From Cocos nucifera (taxonomy: Eukaryota > Streptophyta > Magnoliopsida > Arecales > Arecaceae): 64,000 bases of DNA. The stretch covers positions 620,001 through 684,000 of the forward strand of contig QRFJ01000755.1 of the NCBI GenBank assembly GCA_006176705.1, read 5' to 3'. Made by a program: the position numbers and the translations under genes. Below are positions 11,711-21,800 of the stretch, piece by piece (the first letter of the stretch is position 1; the number at the start of each line of letters is the position of its first letter). The notes beneath the pieces are model-generated. The model was given only the letters and a program-made list of their open reading frames with translations, had not been told where the DNA came from and searched no databases.

Positions 11711-12115
11711 GATTGTTTGGATAGATCTAAAAATTAGTTTCTAAATCAAAAACTTACTTTTTATACAAAGAATTTAGATCTAAAATTTAGATTTAAGATC
11801 TAAAATTTATATTTATGCATGAGGGATTGGTCATGGGTGAACCAAAAATTAGGTCATATAATTAGATTACATCTAGGGTTTTTGATTTGATAATAATGGG
11901 TCCAAATTGATTTATAATTGATCAAACCAAGTAAAGTGTTGATTAAGGTTAGGTCAATAGAGCTTTAGGTCAAACAATTGTTATTGATCAAGTCGATTAA
12001 TCCATATGTGGTCAATTAACCCAAGAACCTAATTTGGCTCATTGGCTCAAGTCTAATTTATCCAAGCTAACTTATTTGAAACCAATCAATTAATTAGTGT
12101 CTAAGGTAAGTCTCA
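11711..12115 (+). other. Untranslated leader of element B, upstream part
   Basis: No gene is visible. The sequence is rich in AGATCTAAA runs, followed by a moderately conserved block shared with C, D and H that leads into the donor-like AAGGTAAGT at 12113-12121. Confidence 0.6.
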
Positions 12116-12869
12116 ACTGGTGGTTTTTAATTGGGATCATGCTTACTTGGACAATTCGATTGGTGTATAAGGCAAACATTGGAGATCCTCTCATAAATCT
12201 CACTTACCTGGCCAATTTGGAAGATTGAGTCTAGAATGTTGGTTGCTTGACATTTTGGTTTAGCCCATACCAATTAGATTAGCCCTTTGATGACTGATTA
12301 GATGAGATGTGAACCCAATCTCTTCAATGAATATTAAGTCTAGAGATCTTCTATCGTTATAGAAGTGTGGTCATGGTACTAATGTTGATAATTCTTGGCT
12401 GATCATAGTGGTTCGGTTGCATTAGAAATATGCAACCACTTTATTAGCAAAAAGTTACTCCAGGGTAAAGATGGGGTTAGGCCTAATAACTATTAGGTGA
12501 GGAATCTAATGATGGCTTTGCACGTACTTGTGAATGATAGGTTGGACTTAACTAAGAAGTGTGGTCAAGAATTGTCAGGTGAGCCCACATAACTTAGAGA
12601 CCAAGTCACTACAACATGCTTAGAGAAGCATCTAGGCAAAGAGTTATCCATGCATCGATGTGCATATTATCAATAACTGTCAGGTGAGATGCATGGCATC
12701 AATGGGAATGCAGCATCCACTAAAAATCTAATTATCGCATCAGGATTTTTGTTTCTCCACTTCGAGATCCAAATAAATAGTAGGAGCCTATTTATTTCTT
12801 AAAGTTTCTAGGACAAATATAACAATTTAAATATAAATGTCTAGATAACTTGAATCCCTACTCTTGTAG
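12116..12869 (+). other. Candidate leader intron, element B
   Basis: Intron-like boundaries are CTAAG/GTAAGT at 12115/12116 and CTACTCTTGTAG at the 3' end (12869), 7 bases before the gag ATG at 12877. The same layout is seen in C and H. Splicing is inferred from sequence only. Confidence 0.45.
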
Positions 12870-12876
12870 TTAAACC

Positions 12877-13740
12877 ATGTTAGCTTCGAACCCTCTAGCC
12901 CACATCTTTGAATCTAATCATTTGATCGAAATCAATTTTAAAGACTAGCTAAGGAACCTCAAAATTATTTTGGTATCCAAGCAAATAGGCTATATACTTG
13001 ATTAAGACCCTCCAGCTTTACCAACCATCTTAGTGCTGAGCAGGGAGCAGCTCTAAACAAGTGAACGGATGATGACAATCGGGTTAAGTGCTATGTACTG
13101 GCTTTTATGTCAAATGAGTTACAAAGCCAGTATGAGCACAAGCCTACTGCCAAAACGATGATCACTCATCTACAAGAGTTGTATGGTAAGCAAAGCCAAA
13201 TTGCATGTTTGAATTATCCAATAGACTTTTCAACTAGAAAATGCACGTAGGGTAGTCGGTCCATGACCTTTTTTGACAATGACTAAGAACCTAAAGGAGC
13301 TTCAGAAGCTCAAGCTACCAATGCAGAAGAAATTGTAAGTGGATTTGATCCTGCAATCTCTTACGAGTTTATATAGTTAATTTATCATAAATTACTATAT
13401 GAACAAGTTGGACTATACCCTACCTAAACTGATCAACATGTTGGTCACAATTGAGAGAATCTTGAAAAGTTTGAGGGCACTATTCTTGCTATGGAGCAGG
13501 CATCTTCCAAAAGAAAATCTAATTAGAAGAAGAAAAAGAACAAACCTATGAAGAAGTAAAAGAAAAAGAACAAGCTAAAGAAAGATCCTCCAAAAAAGGC
13601 TGTTAACAAAAGAAAGTACTTCCATTGCAATGTTGATGGCCATCAGAGGAGGAACTGCCTATAGTACCTAAAAAGCCTAAAGAATAAGAAGGGTGATGCA
13701 TCTATGGAAGGTATGTCTGCAATGCTCATAATTGAATCTA
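12877..13740 (+). pseudogene. gag, element B
   Basis: This is a Copia gag precursor with several stops. It starts at ATG 12877 with 'ASNPLAHIFESNHLI', matching the N-terminus of the C gag ('ASNPLARILDTHRL'). It continues through 'FKD' stop 'LRNLKIIL' and a UBN2-like centre ('LQSQYEH', 'ITHLQELYGKQSQ') to a Lys-rich tract. The zinc knuckle at about 13618-13660 is YFHCNVDGHQRRNC; its first Cys is Tyr, so the CCHC metal site is lost. Stops and small indels run throughout. Confidence 0.8.
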
Positions 13741-15345
13741 ACCTAACGATTTCTTCTACTTCTAATTCGGTATTGGACTCTGGTTCTAGTGCTCATATTT
13801 GTACTTCAATATAGGATTTAATAGAAAGTAGAGGGTTGAGGCAAGGTGAGATGATCCTTCAGGTCGGCAATGAAGCAAAGGTTGCTATAGAAGCCATTGG
13901 CACTTGCCCTCTTTGATTACCATCAGACTTTAGATTAGATTTAAAAGACTATTATTTTGTCCTTATAACTAGTTAGAATTTGATTTCCATTTCTATACTA
14001 GCACAGGATGGATTTAATTTTTATTTTAATAAAAACTTGTTTTATTTATTTATGAAATAAATCGATCGCACTAGGTCTTTTAATTGACAGCCTTTATCAC
14101 TTGCATGTTGATGCGAATGTAAATATAAACGGGCAAATAGTGAGTGTCGTAGGTCATAAGAGGCCTAGAAAAGAAGTTAACTAAAAGTATATATGGCACC
14201 ATAGGCTTAGCTATATTGGAGAGGACATGATAAACAAATTAAAAAAGGATGGGATCCTTGGCTCTTTTAATTTTGAGTCATATTCAGCATATGAATCTTG
14301 TCTTCAAGAAAAAAATGATCAAGTTGCCCTTTGTGGGACAGGAAGAAAAGGCTACTGAGATACTTGCCCTGGTACACATCAACATGTATGGCCCATTTGA
14401 TGTGCAAGCTAAAAGTGGTTATCTCTACTTTATCATCTTTACCAATGATCTTTCATGGTATGGATATATGTTGCTTATGAGACATAAGTTTGAAGCTTTT
14501 GAAAAGATCAAAGAATTCAAAAATAAAGTAGAGAAACAAATAGAAAAATCTCTTAAGATTTTTCGATCAGATTGAGGAGAAAAATACCTTAGTAGGAAGT
14601 TTCTGGATTATCTTAAGAATAATGATATAGTCTCTCAATGGACCCTTTTTGGTATACCTTAACTCAACAAGGTATTTGAAAGGAGGAATAGGACCCTATT
14701 GAGTATAGTCAGGTCCATGATGAGCTTCACTGACTTATCCTTATATCTTTGGAGACATGTCTTATTAACCGTAATTTACATATTAAACCAGGTTCCTTCT
14801 AAATCTTTTTCTGCCACACATATTAGATATGACATGGTAAGAAGCCGAGCCAGGTTATCTTAAGACTTGAAGATATCTAGCCTATATGAAAAGACAGATG
14901 GCTGACAAGTTAGAGGATAGATCTATCATAGCTTGCTTTATAAGGTATCCAAAAGAATCCATAGGATCCTACTTTTACTTTTCATAAGATCATAATGTGA
15001 TTGTGAGTCATCATACCATAATCCTAAAAAATATTTTATCTAGGATGGTGACAGTAGGAGGTTAATTAAGCTTGAAGAGAAAGTTTCTGAAGAACAATGA
15101 GCTATAGATCCTCAGGAATCCATTAATATTGGCCAGTAGTTGATATTCCTCTATCACCTCGTAGATCTAGTAGGATCTTCCATCCTCCTAAAAGATACAT
15201 GGGTATGTTTATAGAGGATGTAGAGAAAATATTTCTTATGAAAGATAAGAGACATAGAGATGATCCAAATATTTTTGATGAAGCGATGTCTGAAATCAAT
15301 TCCATGAAATAGTTAGATGCAATGAAGTGAGAAATTAGGGATGGC
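13741..15345 (+). pseudogene. Protease, integrase and start of RT, element B
   Basis: The protease active site VLDSGSSAHICTS is at about 13770-13808. The zinc-binding integrase N-terminus is at 14190-14300 ('YLWHLRLSYI' instead of LRLGHI). The integrase core at 14323-14575 contains 'ALVHINMYGPFD', where the catalytic Asp reads Asn. Further on are 'YGYMLLMRHKFEAFEKIKEF', then after a stop 'YLSRKFLDYLKNNDIVSQW' and 'VRSMMSFTDL'. After 15123 the RT-proximal linker is readable ('PRRSSRIFHPPKRYMGMFIEDVE'). The frame breaks at remnant X at 15346. The product would have cut and joined target DNA; it is inactive. Confidence 0.82.
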
Positions 15346-15486
15346 AACAAAATCCAAACCCATGGGTACCGGACCCAACCTGACCCAATTGGGTTGGGTA
15401 ATCAACATGTTGATTGCATTTAGGTAAAACCTAAATGCTTAACTTAAGGTTTGGACCAAGATTGGGTAGTTATCCACTCGACTCGA
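15346..15486. mobile_element. Remnant X, left part (possible hAT-like/MITE terminus)
   Basis: The sequence changes abruptly inside the RT-proximal region of B to GGGATGGCAACAAAATCC, followed by repeated GGGT/ACCC-rich sequence. Many plant hAT-type MITEs begin with a similar GGGATGGCAA. No matching inverted terminus is evident at the other end, and no 8-bp target duplication could be shown. The part carries TSD copy 15482-15486 (CTCGA) of element C. Confidence 0.4.
15482..15486. repeat. Target site duplication of element C, left copy
   Basis: CTCGA lies directly before the TGTTAG start of the 5' LTR. The same five bases are at 25684-25688, directly after the 3' LTR. Confidence 0.9.
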
Positions 15487-17764
15487 TGTTAGATATATGT
15501 GCCCTAGAAGCCAGAATTGGCTGACACTTATAATACACTTCTAGGAGCAAAATTATAATTTTGACTAAAATCAATAAATGGGTTATTTTCTATCATATAT
15601 GTGTATTTAGTGTCTGTGATACATCCTTTGAGTTAATGGTAATGATAATTCATATTTTCAAGAGTTGAAAATTTAAGACATGAATAATCATTATTAACTC
15701 ATAAATTGCTCCTGACCATAGGATCATCACGAGGATGGTGATTGATCTGGAAGGTTGGTGTACAATCGCTTCTCTTTAGTAGATGAGTCTTGAGTCTACG
15801 GTGTGGAGACACCGGAGCAAGAGTACAGATACTCGTTAGAGAACGAGGGCACTGAGCGTGACCACCTCGAGTAGTCATTAGGGAGTCTACCTTCTCGTCA
15901 ATGACTGACTCGATGCTGCAGTAGTGTGTCTGGTTCTTTGACCTGAGATGCATCGGCAGTTCACCTTGAGGGTGTTATAGTTTGACTACACCATTACTCG
16001 GTCTCCTAGCCATATGGAACCCTGAGGTGTATGTTGGCTATGACATGTTCATTGTAGGAACTGGATTGCATCAAGATGGAATCTATCTACCTCGGTGGTA
16101 GAGGAGTAGCCCTATGATGATCATGAGAATCAAGTCCAGAAATCCATGGCCATGGTAGAGTGAAATAATAGAAAGAGTTTCTATTTAGATTTTCACATTG
16201 GACTCGAATCGAATGATTACATCATATGACAGAGACTAGGGTTTGACGAGTTCACCTTAACCCTAATCTGATCGGGGCTCAAGATAGAAGAACTGAATCA
16301 CACAGGTAGCTGCACCAAGAGGTTCGCATTCAGCTCTGATGGGTTGCCACCATATACTGCTAGGTGTCACTGGTGGATTTTGGGAGCAATTAGAATGATT
16401 TAGATGATCGATCATTCTAGCTGTTCGAATCAGAAGAGTTCTGATCCATCGAAAGGAGTTTCGATGATGTCGATGATAGAGATCATGACATATCCCATTA
16501 CCATACAGAACTGAACCTAACTGGGTCACACAAACAAGGGTTTGAATCTGGTGATCATCAATTGAACTGATCTAGTTCAATTGATCTGAATGAGATTCAA
16601 TTAGGTTCAAGAAAATCGTGCTAGCACTCGATTGAACCTAACGTTCTTCTTTTGCTATCATAAATAAGTTGTCCTGTCTGAGCCAAAGGAGTTTGTGCTC
16701 AAACAGAGGCCTTCATATGGTCTGACTGGAGGTTGTCCAAGTCAGAAAAGGTTGTCTTATTTGTAAGACATTACCTGCCATTTTTGGTCACCTGCCATTT
16801 CTTGTTCTTTGACTTTGGTCAAAAGTCTACCTTTGACTGGTCAAACGTTGACCATTGACACTTTGACTTTTGACCACATGTCATGCACCTATTGGAGAGC
16901 TGGTGGGGGCCTGTCCCCCTACCAGAACCTGGCAAGGAGAAGGGCGCACGCCACCCTAGGCATGTGCCCAAGTTGGAGGCGCCTAGGAGTCCTTGTTGGA
17001 CAAGGACTCCATCTCCTTTTTGGATTCCAATTAGAGTTCTTCTAAGAACCAACTTTGACTGGTCTTAGGCACCCTCTAAGGAGGAATCCAGGGGTCTCTA
17101 TTCCCACCAATCAGATTTAGATCTGATTTCACAAAGGGTTGTGATTGGTTGGGAGGAAGAGGAGTTGGATCACGCTTAGTCTATAAATAAGACCCTGCGC
17201 CCAACTCAGATTCTAAGCAATTCAATTGAGAAACCCCACACCCCAAGGCTGCCTCTCCCCTCCTTCTCCATGCCATAGTCTCTTCTCCCCTTGCTCTCCA
17301 CGTCCAAAAGGAGTTTTGGACCTTGGTTGGTGCGATTCAGATCAAAGAAAGGCGATCAAAAACAAGAAGGCTGCACTGCTGCAAAGGACGACTGCTCATC
17401 TTCAAAAGAGTTTTGAAGATCCTCCAGATCAGATTCCAGATCTAATTTTTGGAGGCATGATAGAGAAGAAGAGGATCTCCAGATCCAACCCAAGTGGATA
17501 CCGGTAGAGGCCAGGCGCTTGCGTGGCTAAGATCCAGAACCTTCCGCTGCAAACAGGATCATCAACAGGGTAATAGGATTACCCAGATCAGGTAAATTAA
17601 ATTTGATTTAATTTATCTTTTTAATTTTATTTTATTAAAATAATAAGAATCAGATCTAAAACATATCAAGATCTGATTGGGATCAAGAGAAAAATTTTTG
17701 AAATATATCTCTTGATCTGATCAGATCTGAACGAACCTGGACCGGAAATCAGGATTTTCCTTCA
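15487..17764 (+). repeat. 5' LTR of element C (2278 bp)
   Basis: It starts TGTTAGATATATGTGCCC and ends CCTTCA, and is equal in length to the copy at 23406-25683. The start resembles Angela-type LTRs in form. The open frames inside (16263-16529, 16809-17052, 17226-17507) recur in the second LTR because it is a copy; they show no protein family and are not counted as genes. Confidence 0.96.
17181..17188 (+). promoter_or_regulatory. TATA box, 5' LTR of element C
   Basis: TATAAATA followed about 25-35 bases downstream by a C/T-rich CAACTCAGATTC segment is a plausible RNA polymerase II core promoter. The copy in the 3' LTR is at 25101-25108. Elements D (CTATAAATAGGGC on the minus strand near 34696) and C share the position. 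Confidence 0.7.
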
Positions 17765-17766
17765 AC

Positions 17767-17778
17767 TGGTATCAGAGC
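17767..17778 (+). promoter_or_regulatory. Primer binding site (tRNA-Met), element C
   Basis: TGGTATCAGAGC begins two bases after the LTR end. Confidence 0.93.
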
Positions 17779-17845
17779 CATGGTTCTAAATTGTTTAGAT
17801 CTGATTTTAAATTTATTTTAATTAGAAAATAATTGATTTCAGATG

Positions 17846-18299
17846 TCACATGAGATGTGATCAGATCTGAAATCAGAAAAAATTAAAATTAAATAATTTG
17901 GATCTAAGATTAGAAGATATGCATGACTAGTTCTAGAATAGAATAGTTCTATAGAATAGTTCTTGCATATTTTTGATTTAATCTGATTAAATCATATTTT
18001 TAGATCTTTTTATTTACTATTTTTTGATATTATAAGTGTTATAATAACATCTATAAAATAGCAAATAAAATTATTTAATTTTTGAAATATCATATGAGAT
18101 ATGATTGATGCATGTCTAGACTAGTTGTAGAATAGTTCTACATAATTGTCTAGATTAGAATTTATTTTGATTAGATCAATTTAAATCTAATTTTTTAGAT
18201 TATTATGAGATAATTTAGATCTAAAAACATGCATGATTTGATACATGAGATGTATGCAAAATATGCCATGATTAGATCTACTTTATATATGAGATATAT
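17846..18299 (+). repeat. Four GAG-triloop stem-loops in the leader of element C
   Basis: Perfect short inverted repeats flank GAG in each case. They are TCACAT-GAG-ATGTGA (17846-17860), ATCATAT-GAG-ATATGAT (18089-18105), ATACAT-GAG-ATGTAT (18241-18255) and ATATAT-GAG-ATATAT (18285-18299). The loop is constant while both arms change together. They lie between the primer site and a larger structured block. Confidence 0.75.
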
Positions 18300-18337
18300 G
18301 ATATAGATCTGATATTGTTTTGTAGTATTGAATGTTC

Positions 18338-18462
18338 CTGATTAAGGCGTTCCTCTTGGCCGTCCGGTCATAAGAACGAAGAAGGGTTTAAAGGCCCTCT
18401 CTTCCCATTCGATGGGGTGTTCTTATGATGTGTAGGGGTGCTGCGTGTTCGTCCTTAATCAG
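18338..18462 (+). other. 125-nt structured block in the leader of element C
   Basis: Outer arms CTGATTAAGG (18338-18347) and CCTTAATCAG (18453-18462) pair perfectly. Middle arms TCATAAGAAC (18368-18377) and GTTCTTATGA (18419-18428) also pair perfectly. An inner CCCATtcgATGGG hairpin sits at about 18404-18416. The homologous block in D (33613-33734, minus) keeps the outer and middle stems despite many substitutions. It is GC-richer than the surrounding leader. Confidence 0.7.
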
Positions 18463-18842
18463 AAACCCAAAACTTACTTTCTGCAAAACCCTAGATCCTG
18501 AAACCCTAGGATTTATTGTGCATATTTTGTTTATGAACCCTACTTAATTAAGAATTAAGTTTATGGAATATTAATTAGGTCTAAAATTGAGAATTTTAGA
18601 TCTAAGACATATTCATAATACTGGGTTCGGGCTTGGGTAGCTCAATTAGGTCTAAGCGGTTGATCAAACCGAATCAAGAGTTGGTTAGATGGGATCAACA
18701 ATGCTTAAATTGACCAGCCTAATAGGATTAAGTCTGGGTCAAGATCGAGTCACGATCAAGCAAGACCTAATTAGGCTCAGAGGTTAGAGTCTGGATTGTA
18801 GGCTAACCCAATTGGTTCTGACTCAACAATTTGGTGTCTAAG

Positions 18843-19638
18843 GTAAGTTTGGCACAGACGACCGACTGATTTTTTTAATTGGAAGCTACTCGACCTGAAT
18901 GCATTCTTGTACGAGTTAATGGCATATTCCTTCCACCGGTCTCACTTACCTGGCCATATCTGTTGACACAGTTCTGATCTGAGGTGGTCAATAATCCGAG
19001 CTAACCCATGCCACTAGGTTAGTCATAATTGTTATGACTAAGCCAAGTCTAGTTTAATGAGACCTGAATCAATTCTCCCTAAGAAAAGATTAAGTCTGAG
19101 GTCTTCCACCATTGTAGATGTGCGGGCCCTTCCCGGGGTTGATTGTTCTCGGCTGGATACAGTGGCTCAGTTGCACCGGGAAGATGCAACCAACCATGTC
19201 TATTAGGCATTGGATGCTATGGGCTGGAGGATGAGTTGGGCTCAATATTCTGGATACGGTGAGAGACTCAATTAGGAACCCAGTCTATGCAAATGGTGGG
19301 TCTGACTTAACTAAGGAGTGGATCAATATTCCGGATACGGTGAGATTCATGAATTAGAGACCAAGTTTGGGTGCACCATGATTAGAGAATCATTGAACAA
19401 GAGTTGTTCACTCATTGGCTAACCCATCACCAATAACTGTTAGGTGAGGTGATGAGTCAGTTGGTGAGACCGCACCACCCACTAGAAATCATTAATCGTG
19501 GAGATTTTCGCATCTCTACAGAGGGAGTGTAGGGATCCGAGAAAATAGTGGGAGCTAATTTGTTTAAAAATAAAATCCCTAAACAAATTGGTCAAGTCAA
19601 AATTACAGTATCTAACTAGAATCTTTGACTCTCTACAG
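18843..19638 (+). other. Candidate leader intron, element C
   Basis: The 5' boundary is TAAG/GTAAGT (consensus donor) and the 3' boundary is a pyrimidine-rich TTTGACTCTCTACAG/G, four bases before the gag ATG at 19643. The length would be 796 nt. The arrangement is repeated in B (754 nt) and H (891 nt). An ACTTACCT at 18944-18951 is the exact complement of the donor AGGTAAGT. Confidence 0.5.
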
Positions 19639-19642
19639 GAAA

Positions 19643-20480
19643 ATGTCTGCGTCCAACCCATTGGCACGTATCCTGGACACACATAGACTGACTGGACCCA
19701 ATTATAAAGATTGGCTCAGGAACTACAAAATTGTTTTGGGTTCCGAGAAGTTAACCCATGTTTTGGACCAGGACCCTCCCACATTACCAGCCCGTCCATC
19801 TGTTGAACAGAGAGCGTCTCTGGAAAAATGGATTGACGAAGATAATAAGGCCAGATATTACATGTTGGGCTCGATGTCTGATGAGCTCCAGCGCCAACAT
19901 GAGGATATCGGGACTGCTCGCCAAATGTTGGCTCACCTGCAGGAGATGTTTGGTGAACAGAGTCGCGCAGCCAAATATCAAGTCACAAAATGACTTTTTA
20001 AGGCTAAGATGCGTGATGGGCAGTCAGTCCAAGATCACTGTCTGACAATGATCAAGGACATGGAAGAGCTTGAGAAGCTCGGTGTGAAGTTGGACTTGGA
20101 CCTGCAGAACGATATCATTTTGCAATCCTTGACTGATGCATATGGGCAATTCATCATGAATTACCACATGCATAAACTTCAGAATTCCTTGGCCGAGTTA
20201 ATGAATATGCTGGTTACCGCTGAGCTTTCTATGAAAGGTTCTAAAGGCTCAGTTCTTGCTATGGAACGGACTTCTTCCAAAAGAAAGTCTTATGGAAAGA
20301 AAAAGAAGTCTGTGAAAAAGCAAAAGGTGGAAGGATCAAAGAAGAAGAAGGCAGAATCGAAGAAAAAGGCCGATGTCAAAGGAAAGTGTTTCCATTGCAA
20401 CAGCGACGGCCATTGGAAGCGGAACTGCCCTACTTACCTGGCCACCCTGAAGAACAAGAAGGAAGGTCCTTCTGGAGGTA
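19643..20480 (+). pseudogene. gag, element C
   Basis: This gag precursor starts at ATG 19643; an in-frame TTG at 19625 lies upstream across the proposed splice site and is not used here. The N-terminal UBN2-like capsid region reads 'LTGPNYKDWLRNYKIVLGSEKL' and 'HLQEMFGEQSRAAKYQV'. The frame is stopped by TGA at 19991-19993 and continues in the same frame from 19994 with 'LFKAKMRDGQSVQDHC'. A Lys-rich tract precedes an intact CCHC zinc knuckle, CFHCNSDGHWKRNC, at 20387-20428, which would bind element RNA. The single TGA is best read as a CGA-to-TGA change. Confidence 0.9.
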
Positions 20481-21047
20481 TGCTCGTTATTGAGTCTAAC
20501 CTTACGGTTTCTTCTGCATCCAGTTGGGTGCTTGACTCTGGTTCTAGTGCTCATCTGTGCACTTCTATGCAGGGTCTTGAGGATAGCAGGAGGCTGAGGG
20601 ATGGAGACATGATCCTACGCATCGGTAATGGAGCAAGAGTTGCTGCAGTAGCCGTGGGAACATACCCTCTTCGATTACCATCTGGTTTAGACTTAGTTTT
20701 GAAAGACTGTTATTATGTGCCTGCAGCTAGCAGGAATTTGATTTCTGTTTCATGCTTAGCACAAGAAGGTTATGTGATCACCTTCTTTAAGGACCATTGT
20801 AACATTCTTTATGAAAGAAATAAAATTGCAAATGGTTTCCTTATTAATGGTCTTTATCAGCTACATATTGATGTACCTGTTCTAACTATCGAGCAAAACG
20901 TGAATGCCAAACGACCTAGGGATAGTCCAAACGACAGATATCTATGGCACCTGAGATTAGGTCATATAGCAGAAGATAGGATCAACAAATTGGAGAAAAA
21001 TGGGCTATTGAGTCCATTGACTTCCGAGTCATATCCAACTTGTGAAT
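20481..21047 (+). pseudogene. Aspartic protease and GAG-pre-integrase, element C
   Basis: The frame is continuous with gag. The protease active site WVLDSGSSAHLCTS has its catalytic Asp codon at 20534-20536. 'YVPAASRNLISVSCLAQEGY' follows, then the zinc-binding integrase N-terminus 'YLWHLRLGHIAEDRINKLEKNG' with its first His codon at 20948-20950. The frame breaks near 21045 by one extra base in 'GAATCCTTGTCTT', after which the expected 'CLQGKMTKLPF' is read one frame over. Confidence 0.9.
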
Positions 21048-21800
21048 CCTTGTCTTCAAGGCAAAATGACTAAACTCCCTTTTGTTGGACATGGGGAGAG
21101 GGCCACAGATCTCCTTGCCCTAGTACATACTGATGTGTGCGGCCCATTTGATGTGCCGGCTAGAGGCAATTTTGTCTACTTCATTACCTTTACCGATGAT
21201 CTGTCTAGGTATGGGTATGTGTATCTTATGAGACACAAGTCTGAAGCCTTTTGAAAAGTTCAAAGAATTCAGACATGAAGTAGAAAAACAAACAGGAAAA
21301 CCCATTAAGGTTCTTCGATCAGATCGAGGAGGTGAATACCTTAGCCGGAAAATTCCTAGACTATCTCAAGGAAAATGGCATAGTCTCTCAATGGACTCCA
21401 CCAGGAACACCTCAACTCAACGGGGTTTCAGAACGGAGAAATCGGACTCTATTAGGATATGGTTCGATCCATGATGAGCTTCACAGACCTCCCTGATTTT
21501 CTTTGGGGACACTCATTGTTAACTTCAATCTATCTACTGAATAGGGTTCCCTCTAAAACCGTTCCTACCACACCGTATGAGATATGGCACGGTAAGAAAC
21601 CAAGTCTGAGTCATCTCAGAATTTGGGGTTGTCCGGCTCATGTCAAAAGACAACAAGCGGACAAGTTAGAGTTTAGGTCCTTCAGAGCTCGATTCATAGG
21701 ATATCCTAAAGAGTCATTAGGATACTATTTCTACATTCCAGAAGACCACAATGTGATTGTGAGTCGACATGCCATATTTCTTGAAAAATAGTTTATTCAA
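21048..21800 (+). pseudogene. Integrase, element C (multiple +1 frameshifts)
   Basis: This is the DDE integrase core. 'ALVHTDVCGPFD' keeps the first catalytic Asp (unlike A, B and D) and is followed by 'FITFTDDLSRYGYVYLMRHKSEAF'. Single extra bases at about 21250, 21345 and 21454 shift the frame. Reading across them gives 'RSDRGGEYLS', 'WTPPGTPQLNGVSERRNRT' with the catalytic Glu, and 'VRSMMSFTDLPDFLWGHSLLTSIYLLN'. The last piece, 21459-21791, ends at a TAG that probably was CAG. The product would join element DNA to the target; it is inactive as it stands. Confidence 0.9.

Noticed and set aside
16263..16529. Open frames recurring in both LTRs of C (also 24182-24448, 16809-17052, 24728-24971)
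   Set aside because: They recur only because the LTRs are copies, and they show no protein family.
19991..19993. In-frame TGA in gag of C as a programmed readthrough site
   Set aside because: D has its TGA one codon earlier at a different residue. Both fit CGA-to-TGA decay better than a conserved recoding signal.
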